Assembly (NCBI RefSeq): GCF_001983935.1
Contig: NZ_CP017641.1
Location: 4,960,001 to 5,024,000 of the forward strand
Source: Fuerstiella marisgermanici
Lineage (GTDB): Bacteria; Planctomycetota; Planctomycetia; Planctomycetales; Planctomycetaceae
Length of the DNA stretch: 64,000 nucleotides
Direction: 5' to 3'
Part shown: positions 1-8,659 of the stretch, one piece after another
How the letters are laid out: every line of letters begins with the position of its first letter
Numbering within the stretch: position 1 is the first letter of the stretch
Made by a program: the position numbers and the translations under genes
The notes under the pieces: model-generated
What the model was told of the DNA's origin: nothing
Database searches by the model: none
Seen by the model: only the letters and a program-made list of their open reading frames with translations

Positions 1-297
1 TTCGTCCAAAAGTTCGGGCGAAGCTCCCAAAGTGTCCACGACAACCATCGCCAACGTCGTCGTGCCGTCGCTTAGCACAAGTGCTCGCGAATGCAGTGGA
101 TCATGAGCACTCTGTGCCATGTTCTCTGAAAATCCGCCGGGCATGTTGAGCGGAAATTCCGTCGGTGTGATGTCGACCGCCGCTGCTCCCGCCTTTACGG
201 CCACCTTCGCTCCGGATTCTGCGGCTGGCTTGTCCTGAGCAATCGCGGCAGCAGCTATGCCGACCAGAACAACGATGGTCTGTAGAACTTTAAACAT
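1..297 (-). CDS. Neutral/alkaline ceramidase-like secreted protein (N-terminal part)
   Basis: This gene is cut by the left edge of the window; 99 codons are visible, reading leftwards from an ATG at 295-297. The product opens with a signal peptide (MFKVLQTIVVLVGIAAAAIA, then QDKPAAE) and continues with AGAAAVDITPTEFPLNMPGG and a segment ending ALVLSDGTTTLAMVVVDTLG. The VDITP opening followed by a 'legal activity of the public' style strand is typical of the N-terminal domain of planctomycete neutral/alkaline non-lysosomal ceramidase-like hydrolases. The catalytic part lies outside the window, so the activity is inferred from the family only. It is divergently transcribed from the lipoprotein gene at 661. 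Confidence 0.7.
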   Translation of the reverse strand, partial: MFKVLQTIVVLVGIAAAAIAQDKPAAESGAKVAVKAGAAAVDITPTEFPLNMPGGFSENMAQSAHDPLHSRALVLSDGTTTLAMVVVDTLGASPELLDE

Positions 298-660
298 GTA
301 TCGATTCCGTTTATTCCATGAAAGGTTGGCAAACTGCAAACTGGCGCAGTCCATGCCGGTGGTCACTCGAAACTTCCAAACGCGGTGCGCACATTCGCGG
401 CGCCATCATAGGCAATCGCATGGTGGTATTCAGTCACAGCAGGATCCCTCAGTCGATTTCCTTCGACTTCCACAGAAGCCGCAAGACGCAGTAATCGCCG
501 AGAGTTTCGCGACCCCCAGGGCGGGATAAGATTTACCGGAAATTGCACGCCGATGAGGCGTTTACAGCATGCAAGTGAGCGGCGACCATGTCTGCGACCA
601 AGCAACGTTTCTAAACAAACATGCCACAACGATTCGCGACGAGGACCGGAGGCTGACTTC
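298..660. other. Divergent intergenic region
   Basis: This 363-bp gap lies between two divergently transcribed genes and must hold both promoters. I see no convincing coding frame. The only clear signal is a ribosome binding site (GGAGG at 648-652) for the gene at 661. Confidence 0.5.
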
Positions 661-1521
661 ATGAAATCATCTCGCGTTGCAAGTTCGCTATGTGCAGCGG
701 CTGTGTTAGTACTTGCCTTCACTGCGGTCGGTTGTTCGTCGGCACAGGAAACGACGCTGATTAGCCGACCGGGGATGGAAGTGGTCTACGACGTCGAAAG
801 CACTGGCGCCGCTCAGATTTCTCAGAAGATTCGGATTGGTCCGTACCAGAGCAGCGCGTTTGGACCTTACTCGGCGGCTCGCCTTGCAGGAAAAAAGGCG
901 CAGTCGGGTATCCAGCAGGTTTCATTTATGGAAGATCGGCTGATTAGCGAGTTCAGCCTTCAGACGCCGACAGGGCAGTCAGCCGATGTTCAGATTGGCG
1001 TGCAGGAAACCGGAGAAACTATTAAGACACTGGGAATCTGGACCTCGCCCAAACCCGGCCCGATCAGCGGCGTGGTTACCGAAGGCGGTCGGCCACTCGG
1101 CTATTTCCGACTACGCGACTCCACTGACGCATTCACGCCAAGTGCCGCGCCGACGGCAGGTGAAGGGACTCTGACCGCAGAGATCGTAACGTCTGCAGGA
1201 ACAATCAGGCATTTCAGACGTCTTGAGCCTCCCCCCGACCACAACGCGATTGAGAAGTTCTCTTATGGGGCTGAATCAAGCCATTCGGCTTACGACCTTG
1301 ATGGACGGACGGTTGCCCGGCGAGATTCAAACGGTGTGTATTTCCATCAGGACCTGCCCAGCGACGCGCGAACATGCATTGCTGCTGAAATGGTCTGGCG
1401 CATTTCGTCAGAGAATCAACAGCTTGCAGCACATGAGCCAACTCTTATCAGTGCCGGCAAATTGATTTACCACGCTACCGTCGCCACAGCGGACAAAGTC
1501 ACCGGGGCAGTGGCGAAATAA
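661..1521 (+). CDS. Hypothetical lipoprotein, 286 aa
   Basis: I chose the ATG at 661 because GGAGG sits eight bases upstream (648-652) and because it gives a clean lipoprotein signal: MKSSRVASSL, a hydrophobic stretch, then the lipobox LAFTAVGC with Cys at about residue 22. The frame is open further upstream to 553, but that extension lacks a ribosome binding site and would bury the signal peptide. The mature protein is polar, has repeated 'YxxxRLxGKKA'-like and beta-rich stretches, and shows no motif I recognise. It is probably anchored to a membrane facing the periplasm-like space. Function is unknown. It is convergent with the CNNM/CBS gene that follows. Confidence 0.75.
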   Translation: MKSSRVASSLCAAAVLVLAFTAVGCSSAQETTLISRPGMEVVYDVESTGAAQISQKIRIGPYQSSAFGPYSAARLAGKKAQSGIQQVSFMEDRLISEFSLQTPTGQSADVQIGVQETGETIKTLGIWTSPKPGPISGVVTEGGRPLGYFRLRDSTDAFTPSAAPTAGEGTLTAEIVTSAGTIRHFRRLEPPPDHNAIEKFSYGAESSHSAYDLDGRTVARRDSNGVYFHQDLPSDARTCIAAEMVWRISSENQQLAAHEPTLISAGKLIYHATVATADKVTGAVAK

Positions 1522-1564
1522 ACCACCTTGAATCTCCATTGGACCAGTCCCCGTCGTAAAGCTT

Positions 1565-2659
1565 TTACGGCTTCGGCTCGTCGATCACGTCAGACGTCAA
1601 CTCCTCCACGTCCAGCCCCAGACTCTTGGCGCGTTCGAGCCACTTTTGCCTGGCCAGAGCCTGCATATCTTCGGCGCGATCGGCTTCATCCACGATCTCC
1701 AGACCGAACAACGTTTCCACAAGGTCCTCCAACGTGGCCAGGCCGGCAAAGCCTCCGTATTCGTCGACCACCAACGCCAGGTGAGCTCGCGTATCAATCA
1801 GTGTTTCGAACAACTGCGACAGTGACGCCCCCGGACGAATCGTGACGATATCACGCCGCATTTCACTCAGCGGCTTGTCATGTTCGTCGTGAGCCTGCGC
1901 CAGAAGGATGTCCGTCTTCAGCACAAAACCCACAATCTCGTCGCGAGTTTCTTCGAACAAAGGAACGCGGGAAAACTGCAACTTCGGATGTTTCTCCATC
2001 GCCTCCCCGACAGTCATTGACTGCGGCAACGCCAGCACCACAGGACGCGGCGTCATGATGTCTTTGACTTTCAGCACGCGAAAGCGAAACAGGTTATTCA
2101 GAATACGAGATTCGTCGTTGTGCAGATGTCCTTCCTCCGCACCGCGCGCCGCCAGAGCTGCCACTTCTTCTCGAGTGACCGTGGGATGAGCCTCCGCCGG
2201 CGCAATCAGCTTGGCCAGCCATTCTGACATCACGACCAGTGGGTACATCAACCAGATCAACATGGCCACAGACCGACACACGATCGGTGCCAAAGGCCGC
2301 CAGTAGACTGCTCCCAGCGTCTTCGGAATGATCTCCGACAGAATCAGAATCAACAGCGTCAAAATCGCCGAGGTCAGCCCAATGTACTTGCCTTCGAAAA
2401 CGATCTGCGCCTGAGCCCCCACACCCGCTGCTCCCACTGTGTGAGCAATCGTATTCAAGCTCAAAATGGCGGCCAAAGGGCGTTCGACGTTTTCCTTCAG
2501 ACGTTCGATAAGTTCCGCAACACCGCTGTTGGTATCCCTTAACGAAGCCGTGAACGACGGAGAAATTGACAGCAGCACAGCTTCGGCCACCGAACAAAAA
2601 AACGAAAAGCTTAATGCGATTAGCAGAAAGACGATCAGCAGAATTACGTCGGGACTCAT
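1565..2659 (-). CDS. CNNM/DUF21 transporter with CBS pair (HlyC/CorC-like)
   Basis: The protein has 364 residues. The first ~160 form a CNNM (DUF21) membrane domain with four hydrophobic segments (MSPDVILLIVFLLIALSFSF at the start; LTSAILTLLILILSEIIPKT in the middle, containing the SEIIPKT signature of this family). Residues ~195-320 form a CBS pair (DIMTPRPVVLALP; LALVVDEYGGFAGLATLEDL). The usual C-terminal CorC_HlyC domain is missing; the protein ends soon after the second CBS. Family members are linked to Mg2+/Co2+ efflux, so ion transport is an inference. Its ATG overlaps the stop of the upstream sulfatase gene by one base (TAATG on the minus strand), so the two are probably translated from one message, although a functional link between them is not obvious. 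Confidence 0.88.
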   Translation of the reverse strand: MSPDVILLIVFLLIALSFSFFCSVAEAVLLSISPSFTASLRDTNSGVAELIERLKENVERPLAAILSLNTIAHTVGAAGVGAQAQIVFEGKYIGLTSAILTLLILILSEIIPKTLGAVYWRPLAPIVCRSVAMLIWLMYPLVVMSEWLAKLIAPAEAHPTVTREEVAALAARGAEEGHLHNDESRILNNLFRFRVLKVKDIMTPRPVVLALPQSMTVGEAMEKHPKLQFSRVPLFEETRDEIVGFVLKTDILLAQAHDEHDKPLSEMRRDIVTIRPGASLSQLFETLIDTRAHLALVVDEYGGFAGLATLEDLVETLFGLEIVDEADRAEDMQALARQKWLERAKSLGLDVEELTSDVIDEPKP

Positions 2660-4308
2660 TACAGTTTCTCCTGCTTCTTCAACATCTGTTCGCGCTGTTC
2701 ACGAAATTTATGAGACAGCTCAACAGCTTCTGCGCGGTCCGCCTCGTCGTAGTCCCAGAACTTCTGCACAATCTGTTCGCACTTCGGATAGTGCGAACCA
2801 TCGTCACCAACCTGCGTGCGTAACTCTGCAAATTGAGCCTTCAGCTCGTCTCTTACTTTTGCGTAGTCCGCGTTGTCGTAAACATTGTTCAGTTCGCGCG
2901 GATCTTTCTTCAGATCGTATAACTCCCAGGCGGGAGGAGTTTGGTTCTGGCCATCGTAGTCGCAACCGTAAAAGTAAATCAGCTTGTGGTTCTTCGTGCG
3001 AATCGCCATTTCGCCGGGATTGTCGTGATGAGCCATGTGCATCCAATAGCGGTAGTAGGCCGCCTGTTTCCAGTCGGCCGGTTCGTCGCCCGTTTCACAG
3101 ATGGATCGGAACGACTTCCCCTGCACGCTGGAGGGAACATCTGCGCCGGCGAAGTCCAGCATCAGGGCCGGGTAGTCCACGTTTTCGACGATCGCGTCGC
3201 TGCGAATCCCCTTTGGAATTGATTTCGGGTAGCGAACGATAAACGGCATGCGCTGAGATTCATCGTACGCCCAGCGCTTGTCCTGATAGTCTTTTTCGCC
3301 CAGCCAAAAGCCCTGGTCGCCCGTGTAGATGATGACGGTATTGTCGTAGAGCCCTTCCGCCTTCAGGTAGTCGAACAGACGTTTCAGGTTATCGTCGACT
3401 CCTTTCACGCAACGCAGATACTTCTTCAGGTAGGCCTGATACGCCAGACGCTTGATGTCGTAATCAGATAATTCTTTGTTGTCGTAGTCCCACTTAAACT
3501 CCTTCGGAAACTGTTGTGGCAAGTCGCGAGCATAAGACCGTCGCGGATTGCGGCGACCAATCGACGTTCCAATGTGCGGAATCAGTTCATCGTTGTGCCC
3601 GCGAGTCGCCAGTGACCCCCATGTGTCTGGCATAGTCCACAAAGTTTCTGGTTCCGGAATGTCGATGTCGGCCAGATAACTGTCGTACCTCGGCGCACTT
3701 TCGAAGTAGTCGTGAGGTGCCTTGAACTGATGACACAGAAAGAACGGCTTGCTGGGGTCTCGATGTTCCTGAAACCATTCCAGCGTTGAATCTGTGATGG
3801 CGTCTGACGAGTGCTGCCCCTGGTGAGTCACCACATTCTTCGGCCACGGCTTGTCACCCTGCGTTCGGAAGTCTGTGTTGAAGTACTTTCCCTGCCCCGG
3901 CAGCACTTTGTAGTAGTCAAAGTTAGGCTCCGCCTTCAGATGCCATTTGCCAACGATCGCGGTTTGGTATCCCGCTTTCTTCATTTGAATTGGCAGCATC
4001 TGGTTCGGCTTTTCGATCTTGCCACCCAAATCGAACACGCCGTTCACGTGATCGTACTGCCCCGTGAGAATGCAGGCTCGCGACGGCGTGCAAATGGAGT
4101 TTGTACAGAACGCGTTGTCAAAACAGATGCCTTCCTGCGCCAGTGTGTCGATTGTTGGAGTCGGGTTAAGTGACTTCAGCAACGTCGCGTACGCTCCTAT
4201 GGCCTGAGCGGTATGGTCATCTGACATGATGAACAGAATGTTGGGCTTGTCCGCCGCTACGACGGCAGTCGCGGGGAATAATGTCAGCAGGCAAAGAAGA
4301 ATTTTCAT
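2659..4308 (-). CDS. Secreted type I sulfatase
   Basis: This 549-residue protein is a formylglycine-dependent sulfatase. It has a signal peptide (MKILLCLLTLFPATAVVAA), the metal-binding opening NILFIMSDDHTAQAIGAY, and the modification signature C-T-P-S-R near residue 77 (ICTPSRACILTGQY), in which the Cys is converted to formylglycine. Downstream are the typical VGKWHL and GDQGFWLGEK segments. The overall organisation resembles iduronate-2-sulfatase/choline-sulfatase-like enzymes of planctomycetes, which remove sulfate from algal polysaccharides; the actual substrate cannot be read from the sequence. The stop codon shares one base with the start of the CNNM/CBS gene, giving a two-gene unit. 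The C-terminus is rich in Lys, Glu and Gln. Confidence 0.92.
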   Translation of the reverse strand: MKILLCLLTLFPATAVVAADKPNILFIMSDDHTAQAIGAYATLLKSLNPTPTIDTLAQEGICFDNAFCTNSICTPSRACILTGQYDHVNGVFDLGGKIEKPNQMLPIQMKKAGYQTAIVGKWHLKAEPNFDYYKVLPGQGKYFNTDFRTQGDKPWPKNVVTHQGQHSSDAITDSTLEWFQEHRDPSKPFFLCHQFKAPHDYFESAPRYDSYLADIDIPEPETLWTMPDTWGSLATRGHNDELIPHIGTSIGRRNPRRSYARDLPQQFPKEFKWDYDNKELSDYDIKRLAYQAYLKKYLRCVKGVDDNLKRLFDYLKAEGLYDNTVIIYTGDQGFWLGEKDYQDKRWAYDESQRMPFIVRYPKSIPKGIRSDAIVENVDYPALMLDFAGADVPSSVQGKSFRSICETGDEPADWKQAAYYRYWMHMAHHDNPGEMAIRTKNHKLIYFYGCDYDGQNQTPPAWELYDLKKDPRELNNVYDNADYAKVRDELKAQFAELRTQVGDDGSHYPKCEQIVQKFWDYDEADRAEAVELSHKFREQREQMLKKQEKL

Positions 4309-4633
4309 TTAGATTCGATCCCATGGTGAAAAGCCGAAAGTTGTGGTTGCAGAGCTTTATACCACGAATGAGTCAGCAAACCACGGAACAGGTGCAAAGC
4401 CGGTCCTGAACTTGACCTCGTGGCTGATCAGAGGCCGCGGTGGTTGCTGATCCACCGATGATTTGTCAGTTCCAGCCGCAACGGGCGCCGGAACTGTACG
4501 GCACGCGGTTTGCTTACTGTAGAGCTGAACTGAAGATTAACTTTGATGGGGCAAGCGGCGACTGCGAAGCGAATCGTCGTGCATGATTCGAGTCGTGACC
4601 GCGAGCCCACGCATCTCACAGGAGTGGCCAGGA
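4309..4633. other. Intergenic region with one hairpin
   Basis: This gap separates the sulfatase (minus) from a possible small gene (plus). A 7-bp stem (CAGTTCC paired with GGAACTG) lies near 4468-4497. No coding region is convincing here. It should contain the promoters for both directions. Confidence 0.35.
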
Positions 4634-4864
4634 ATGTCAGTACAACAAAAAGAAAAACAGGAACAGGACGTCCGTCACGAAGGACTTCCCATTCAAACCG
4701 TTCACGGAATTTCCTACCCGCGAGTGGGACTCAATGGTGATCTTCAGGACGAGCCAACGACAGTCATCTCTGACCTGACTGCAATTTACAATTCCGACTC
4801 GAACGCAAGTTACGGCCGCATAAGCTGCGATTCTTCCGTTCGAGACCCTTCTGACAACGAGTAA
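4634..4864 (+). CDS. Possible small protein, 76 aa
   Basis: An ATG at 4634 follows a purine-rich CAGGAG at about 4619 and opens 77 codons that end 12 bases before the DUF4142 gene. The product starts MSVQQKEKQEQDVRHEG and is hydrophilic, with no transmembrane segment or recognised motif. Support is limited to the start signal, its length and its tight spacing to the next gene; composition does not decide it. It could be a real short leader gene co-transcribed with the DUF4142 gene, or a chance frame. Confidence 0.4.
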   Translation: MSVQQKEKQEQDVRHEGLPIQTVHGISYPRVGLNGDLQDEPTTVISDLTAIYNSDSNASYGRISCDSSVRDPSDNE

Positions 4865-4876
4865 CGGAGAACAACA

Positions 4877-5857
4877 ATGATTTTAAAGCAACGCCCCTTC
4901 ATGGAAGCATTGATGGCCGCCGCGGTAATCGCAGCCCCAGCCTCGGCGATGGCTCAGGACGTCGATGTCGCGGCTGACAAGAACGGTGTGCAAGTCAATG
5001 TGGACGACGAAGTGTCGACACCCGCAACCAAAGACGCACGGCAACCGAATGCTGCCGCAGATGAAACACCACCGCAACGATTAGCATCCCGTCGCACGAA
5101 CGCGCACGTCGCGAACTGGATCCTGGCTGAGCAACGGTCTTTTTTGGGTCTCGCAAAATTTGGATCCCGACAGGCGTCTTCGGCGGAAGCGAAAAAATTC
5201 AGTGAGAAGCTGGTCGCCGACCATCAGAAGCTGATTGATAAAATTCGCCGTGCGGATACTCGCCCCTCAAGCGACGCGAAGGATTCGGAAGAATCACGGC
5301 AGCTTGCCAACGATCGCAATCCACGTCGCGGTCGCCGTTCGCCCGGCAAGGTGCTGAAACTCGTGGAAGGCATCGTCGATGAAGTTAGCGACGGCGTAGA
5401 CTCCGTCGATTCGGAGACCTCCGGTGTCCGACAGGTCTCTGGTGAGAAACAGCTGGACGAGAAAGTCGAACGGATTGCCGACGTCGCTGAAGAGGCGATT
5501 GAAGAAGGTCGCGACATCGTTCAGGAAGCACGTGAATCATTCCCCAACGTCAACAACCGTCCCCTAAGACGCGTGGACCGAGGTGGAAAAGCGTGGGTTA
5601 AGGTCCACGAAGATGTCACAAAGGAGCTGAGCAAACTGGCCGAAGCCGATTTGAAGAACCGGTCCGGTTACGAATTCGACGCAGCTCTTGTTGGCATGTA
5701 TGCCGCGTCTCACCTTCAGCAACAGGCCACGCTGGAAGTTCTGCGACAGAAAGCTGACGGAGAACTAGCCGACGTTATCGATGAAGCGTTGGCGGCCATC
5801 AAGCAGCACCGCCGTTCAGCGGACGAACTGATGAAGAAAGTTAAACCGACTGAGTAG
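4877..5857 (+). CDS. Secreted DUF4142 (ferritin-like four-helix) protein
   Basis: The protein has 326 residues with a signal peptide ending at ASAMAQ (about residue 27). The DUF4142 helices are recognisable in two blocks: residues ~75-125 (NAHVANWILAEQRSFLGLAK, then ASSAEAKKFSEKLVADHQKL) and ~255-320 (AALVGMYAASHLQQQATLEV, ending KQHRRSADELMKK). Between them sits an insert of ~120 charged residues, with paired segments rich in Glu, Asp and Arg, which makes the protein longer than a usual DUF4142 protein of about 170-200 residues. The family is periplasmic and of unknown function. A ribosome binding site (CGGAGA) precedes the ATG, and a strong terminator follows at 5910. Confidence 0.8.
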   Translation: MILKQRPFMEALMAAAVIAAPASAMAQDVDVAADKNGVQVNVDDEVSTPATKDARQPNAAADETPPQRLASRRTNAHVANWILAEQRSFLGLAKFGSRQASSAEAKKFSEKLVADHQKLIDKIRRADTRPSSDAKDSEESRQLANDRNPRRGRRSPGKVLKLVEGIVDEVSDGVDSVDSETSGVRQVSGEKQLDEKVERIADVAEEAIEEGRDIVQEARESFPNVNNRPLRRVDRGGKAWVKVHEDVTKELSKLAEADLKNRSGYEFDAALVGMYAASHLQQQATLEVLRQKADGELADVIDEALAAIKQHRRSADELMKKVKPTE

Positions 5858-5909
5858 GCTCAGCTGCCCTCAATCTCCCGCGTCACCTCGCGGTTATTTA
5901 GTCCATACC

Positions 5910-5943
5910 GAAGCCCAGCTTTTCCAAGAGCTGGGCTTCTTTT
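5910..5943 (+). terminator. Rho-independent terminator after the DUF4142 gene
   Basis: An 11-bp perfect stem (GAAGCCCAGCT, 5910-5920, paired with AGCTGGGCTTC, 5929-5939) with an 8-base loop is followed by a short T run. Confidence 0.9.
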
Positions 5944-6238
5944 GCGTACGTGTCCGGCAAATGAGGAAATCCGCAATCCCGCAACATCCCACGGCACAAT
6001 TAAACGGATCTTAACATTCGCCTCCAGAATACCGCGCCGTCGGGACCAGCGGAGGTCGAGAGGCATTTGCCAGCTTTTTAGACGAGTCAGCAAAGGGCCG
6101 AATCACCCCGCTAAGCCCGTAGGGCAATCCAATGAAAGGTCCGTAACCTCTTGTACTGAGGACTTCACGAAGGACCGTTAACGACGGACGAAAATGTCCG
6201 GTCAAATTTGTATTCACGTCGAGTAAGGAAGAATCAAC
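5944..6238. other. Leader region of the DUF1559 operon
   Basis: No gene is visible. A two-tier stem can be drawn at 6138-6176 (GGTCC with GGACC, and inside it CCTC with GAGG). A good ribosome binding site (AAGGAAG near 6226) precedes the ATG at 6239. Confidence 0.35.
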
Positions 6239-7255
6239 ATGAGATGGCTCGAGAACTCTTCGCCGCCGCAATCTGGAAGCGGCAACCCACAAATCAACAG
6301 CGGAATCCGTCACGCGGCGCGTCGTAAGCGGGGCTTTACGTTGATTGAACTTCTGGTTGTCATTGCGATCATTGCAATCCTGATTTCATTGCTGCTGCCC
6401 GCCGTCCAGCAGGCTCGCGAAGCAGCACGCAGAACTCAGTGCAAAAACAACCTCAAGCAACTAGGGCTGGCGATGCACAATTACCACGACACCGTTGGCG
6501 TGTTTCCGTTTGGCTTCGACGAACGAGAAACACTGTGGACGGCCATGATTTTGCCTCAGATCGAACAGGCCAATCTGTACAACACCTTTGTTTGGCAGGA
6601 ATCAGGACTCGGCAACTGGGACTCGGGTGGAGCCAACGAGGCAGCATGCGGAACACTAATCCCGGCATTCCGCTGCCCCAGCATGGCAATCGCGGAACAC
6701 ATCGACAACAACGGCATCGTCGGCCGAGTACCAATCAGCTACCGAGCTGTCTCTGGTTCTAACGCGCCGTCGGACGACCTGTCGACGATCCCTGTTGGTC
6801 ACCCCAACGCCGTTGCCCTGGAGAGTCAAACCGGCCTCAACGGCATGTTTTATGGCTGCAGCAGCACTCGAATTCGGGACCTGACGGACGGTACATCGTC
6901 GACGCTTATGGTCGGCGAATCTTACTGCGATCCTACCTACGTGCGGGATGGCCAGGGCTTCGACTACTGGCAGTTTGGCTCGCCTCAAACCGGCGGCTGG
7001 GATTGTCGCGAAGGTGACCGCGGTGGCACAGAATATTCTGAAGGTCTGGGATCCTGCTATCCAAAGATGAACGGCCGTCTGGATCCACTGGTTCCCGGTG
7101 TTCTGGCCGAATTGAGTTTCGGTAGCTACCACATCGGCGGAGCTCAGTTTTCTCTGGCCGATGGTTCAGCGAGGTTCATTTCTGAAAATATCGACCTGGA
7201 CGTATACCGTGCTCTGGGCTCGATCGGTGGTGGTGAAGTTGTAGGTGAATACTAA
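6239..7255 (+). CDS. DUF1559 protein with type IV pilin-like N-terminus
   Basis: The 338-residue product begins with a short basic leader followed by a prepilin cleavage/methylation signal: [20 protein letters not shown] at about residues 32-51, then [20 protein letters not shown]. The rest is a DUF1559 (SBP_bac_10) domain, including the [13 protein letters not shown] segment and a C-terminal 'H-xGG-A-F-LADGS-RF' block ([16 protein letters not shown]). Planctomycetes have tens of paralogues; a surface or pseudopilus role is inferred. A ribosome binding site (AAGGAAG) sits just before the ATG. The stop overlaps the next start by one base (TAATG), so the pair is translationally coupled, which is the usual layout for this family. 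Confidence 0.93.
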   Translation: MRWLENSSPPQSGSGNPQINSGIRHAARRKRGFTLIELLVVIAIIAILISLLLPAVQQAREAARRTQCKNNLKQLGLAMHNYHDTVGVFPFGFDERETLWTAMILPQIEQANLYNTFVWQESGLGNWDSGGANEAACGTLIPAFRCPSMAIAEHIDNNGIVGRVPISYRAVSGSNAPSDDLSTIPVGHPNAVALESQTGLNGMFYGCSSTRIRDLTDGTSSTLMVGESYCDPTYVRDGQGFDYWQFGSPQTGGWDCREGDRGGTEYSEGLGSCYPKMNGRLDPLVPGVLAELSFGSYHIGGAQFSLADGSARFISENIDLDVYRALGSIGGGEVVGEY

Positions 7256-7770
7256 TGAAACGTAATAAGATTAAGCAGTCGACACGCAGCCGGCGCAATC
7301 CAAAACGATGGGCCGCCAGTCTTTGCATTGCGATGATGGTTGGCTGCAGCGTTGCTCCGCAAACCGATTACGGCAAGTTGGGCCTGATCGATGTCACCGG
7401 TGTCATTACTTTGGACGGTAATCCATTACCCTACGCGGTTGTGACCTTCGAAGATCCGGAAACTGGCCAGTTTTCGTACGGTCAGACGGACGAATCCGGG
7501 TACTACGAAATGCAGTTAGACACTGAGATGTCTGGTGTTATGCCAGGCGACAAAGTGGTTCGCATCAGCACGACCAAAAAGATTCTCGGACTGAATTCCG
7601 GCGAAGAAGGTGGTGCCGGCGAAGGCGAAGCAGAGGAAGGAGATGCTGAGCCCAGTGCGGCAGACACATCTCACGAACTTGTCCCTGCGAAGTACAACAA
7701 GGATTCGGAACTGCGTGCCTCAGTTTCCGCTTCGGAAACCACATTCGATTTCGACCTGGAATCAGAATAG
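7255..7770 (+). CDS. Small lipoprotein, carboxypeptidase-regulatory-like
   Basis: The product has 171 residues. After a basic N-terminus ([19 protein letters not shown]) comes a hydrophobic stretch and a lipobox-like MMVGC near residue 31. The core VTGVITLDGNPLPYAVVTFE followed by SYGQTDESGYYEM is a beta-sandwich resembling carboxypeptidase regulatory (CarboxypepD_reg/transthyretin-like) domains. A low-complexity GEEGGAGEGEAEEGDAEP linker follows. Such proteins regularly follow DUF1559 genes in planctomycetes, and here the start overlaps the stop of the DUF1559 gene. The role is unknown; a partner of the pilin-like protein is the simplest inference. Confidence 0.85.
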   Translation: MKRNKIKQSTRSRRNPKRWAASLCIAMMVGCSVAPQTDYGKLGLIDVTGVITLDGNPLPYAVVTFEDPETGQFSYGQTDESGYYEMQLDTEMSGVMPGDKVVRISTTKKILGLNSGEEGGAGEGEAEEGDAEPSAADTSHELVPAKYNKDSELRASVSASETTFDFDLESE

Positions 7771-7791
7771 CCGCAGCGAGGGAATTTGCTG

Positions 7792-7832
7792 ACTGGCATG
7801 GACGCTCTTCGTGGTTCATGCCAGTTTTTTTT
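7792..7832 (+). terminator. Rho-independent terminator of the DUF1559 operon
   Basis: A 9-bp stem (ACTGGCATG, 7792-7800, paired with CATGCCAGT, 7817-7825) is followed by a run of eight T. Confidence 0.9.
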
Positions 7833-7926
7833 ATGCGCAGACGAAGCACGTCGGCGTAAGGCCTGTCTGGCGCGCATTCCCACATTCAGGGGCAGCTTCT
7901 AAGCGACAAGCAGAGTCACACTCAAA

Positions 7927-8544
7927 CTACTGACAGGAAAACGGTGGTGCGACCGTCACGAGGTACGGCAGCAGGGGAACTCGCCCAAAAAACCGCAGCG
8001 CTGACACGCCGTCTGTGAGTGCCCCGTGGCTGTAGCCGCAGCGTTCCAGAGCGGATTCTTCGAAATACAGCGGCCAGTGACACACCCGAAACGAATCCCG
8101 CCACGGTCGAGGCACTACGCTGAATCCGACTACGTCGTGGAATACCGGCTTAGTCCCATAGATTTCTGCCGCCAGGTCACGCGGTTCACGCAGAGGTTCT
8201 TCCGCCAGTGATTCTGCCGCAATCGCTTTGGCCAGCCGGACTTCGGACAGCGGGCGAAACAATTCCGGCGGCAGCACCGAAGCAGCTTCAGGCGACAATG
8301 GCTGGCCGATGCGTTTTGGCGTGCCATCTTCAGAATCGGCGTGACCGTCCGAAAGCGGCCTTTCCGAGCGTGCCGTCACCGGTTGTTCAGCCGAATCCTG
8401 CTTAATTGCTGCGTCTGAACCAGACAAGGTTTGCGATGAGTCGTCAGCAGCCAGAAAATCGCTGCCTGAACCGACCATCATGCCAGCCAGCAACAGGTGG
8501 CGGACAGTTCGTGAGCAGCGATGGAATCGAAAAAAGCCGTGCAT
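7927..8544 (-). CDS. Hypothetical secreted protein of planctomycete type
   Basis: The product has 205 residues. It starts with a signal peptide-like segment (TVRHLLLAGMMVGSGSDFLA) and has a low-complexity middle. The C-terminal ~70 residues contain DSFRVCHWPLYFEESALERC and GRVPLLPYLV. The 'CH-PLYFE-LER-G' pattern recurs in planctomycete secreted proteins of unknown function; I know of no assigned activity. The gene is divergent from the LEPR-XLL-like gene, with 115 bp between the starts. The predicted start lies at the ATG at 8542-8544. Confidence 0.7.
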   Translation of the reverse strand: MHGFFRFHRCSRTVRHLLLAGMMVGSGSDFLAADDSSQTLSGSDAAIKQDSAEQPVTARSERPLSDGHADSEDGTPKRIGQPLSPEAASVLPPELFRPLSEVRLAKAIAAESLAEEPLREPRDLAAEIYGTKPVFHDVVGFSVVPRPWRDSFRVCHWPLYFEESALERCGYSHGALTDGVSALRFFGRVPLLPYLVTVAPPFSCQ

Positions 8545-8659
8545 GGTGTACTCCGCAAAAAATGGTTCCCCCTACATCATCGAACCTTGCGGTCTGACTT
8601 TGTTAGAATGAGTGGTGCCATCCGCGCGACCGATATTTTGTTAATAAGAAGGACATCCG

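Noticed and set aside
553-660. N-terminal extension of the lipoprotein gene to 553.
   Set aside because: The ATG at 661 has a proper ribosome binding site and exposes the lipobox; the extension would destroy the signal peptide.
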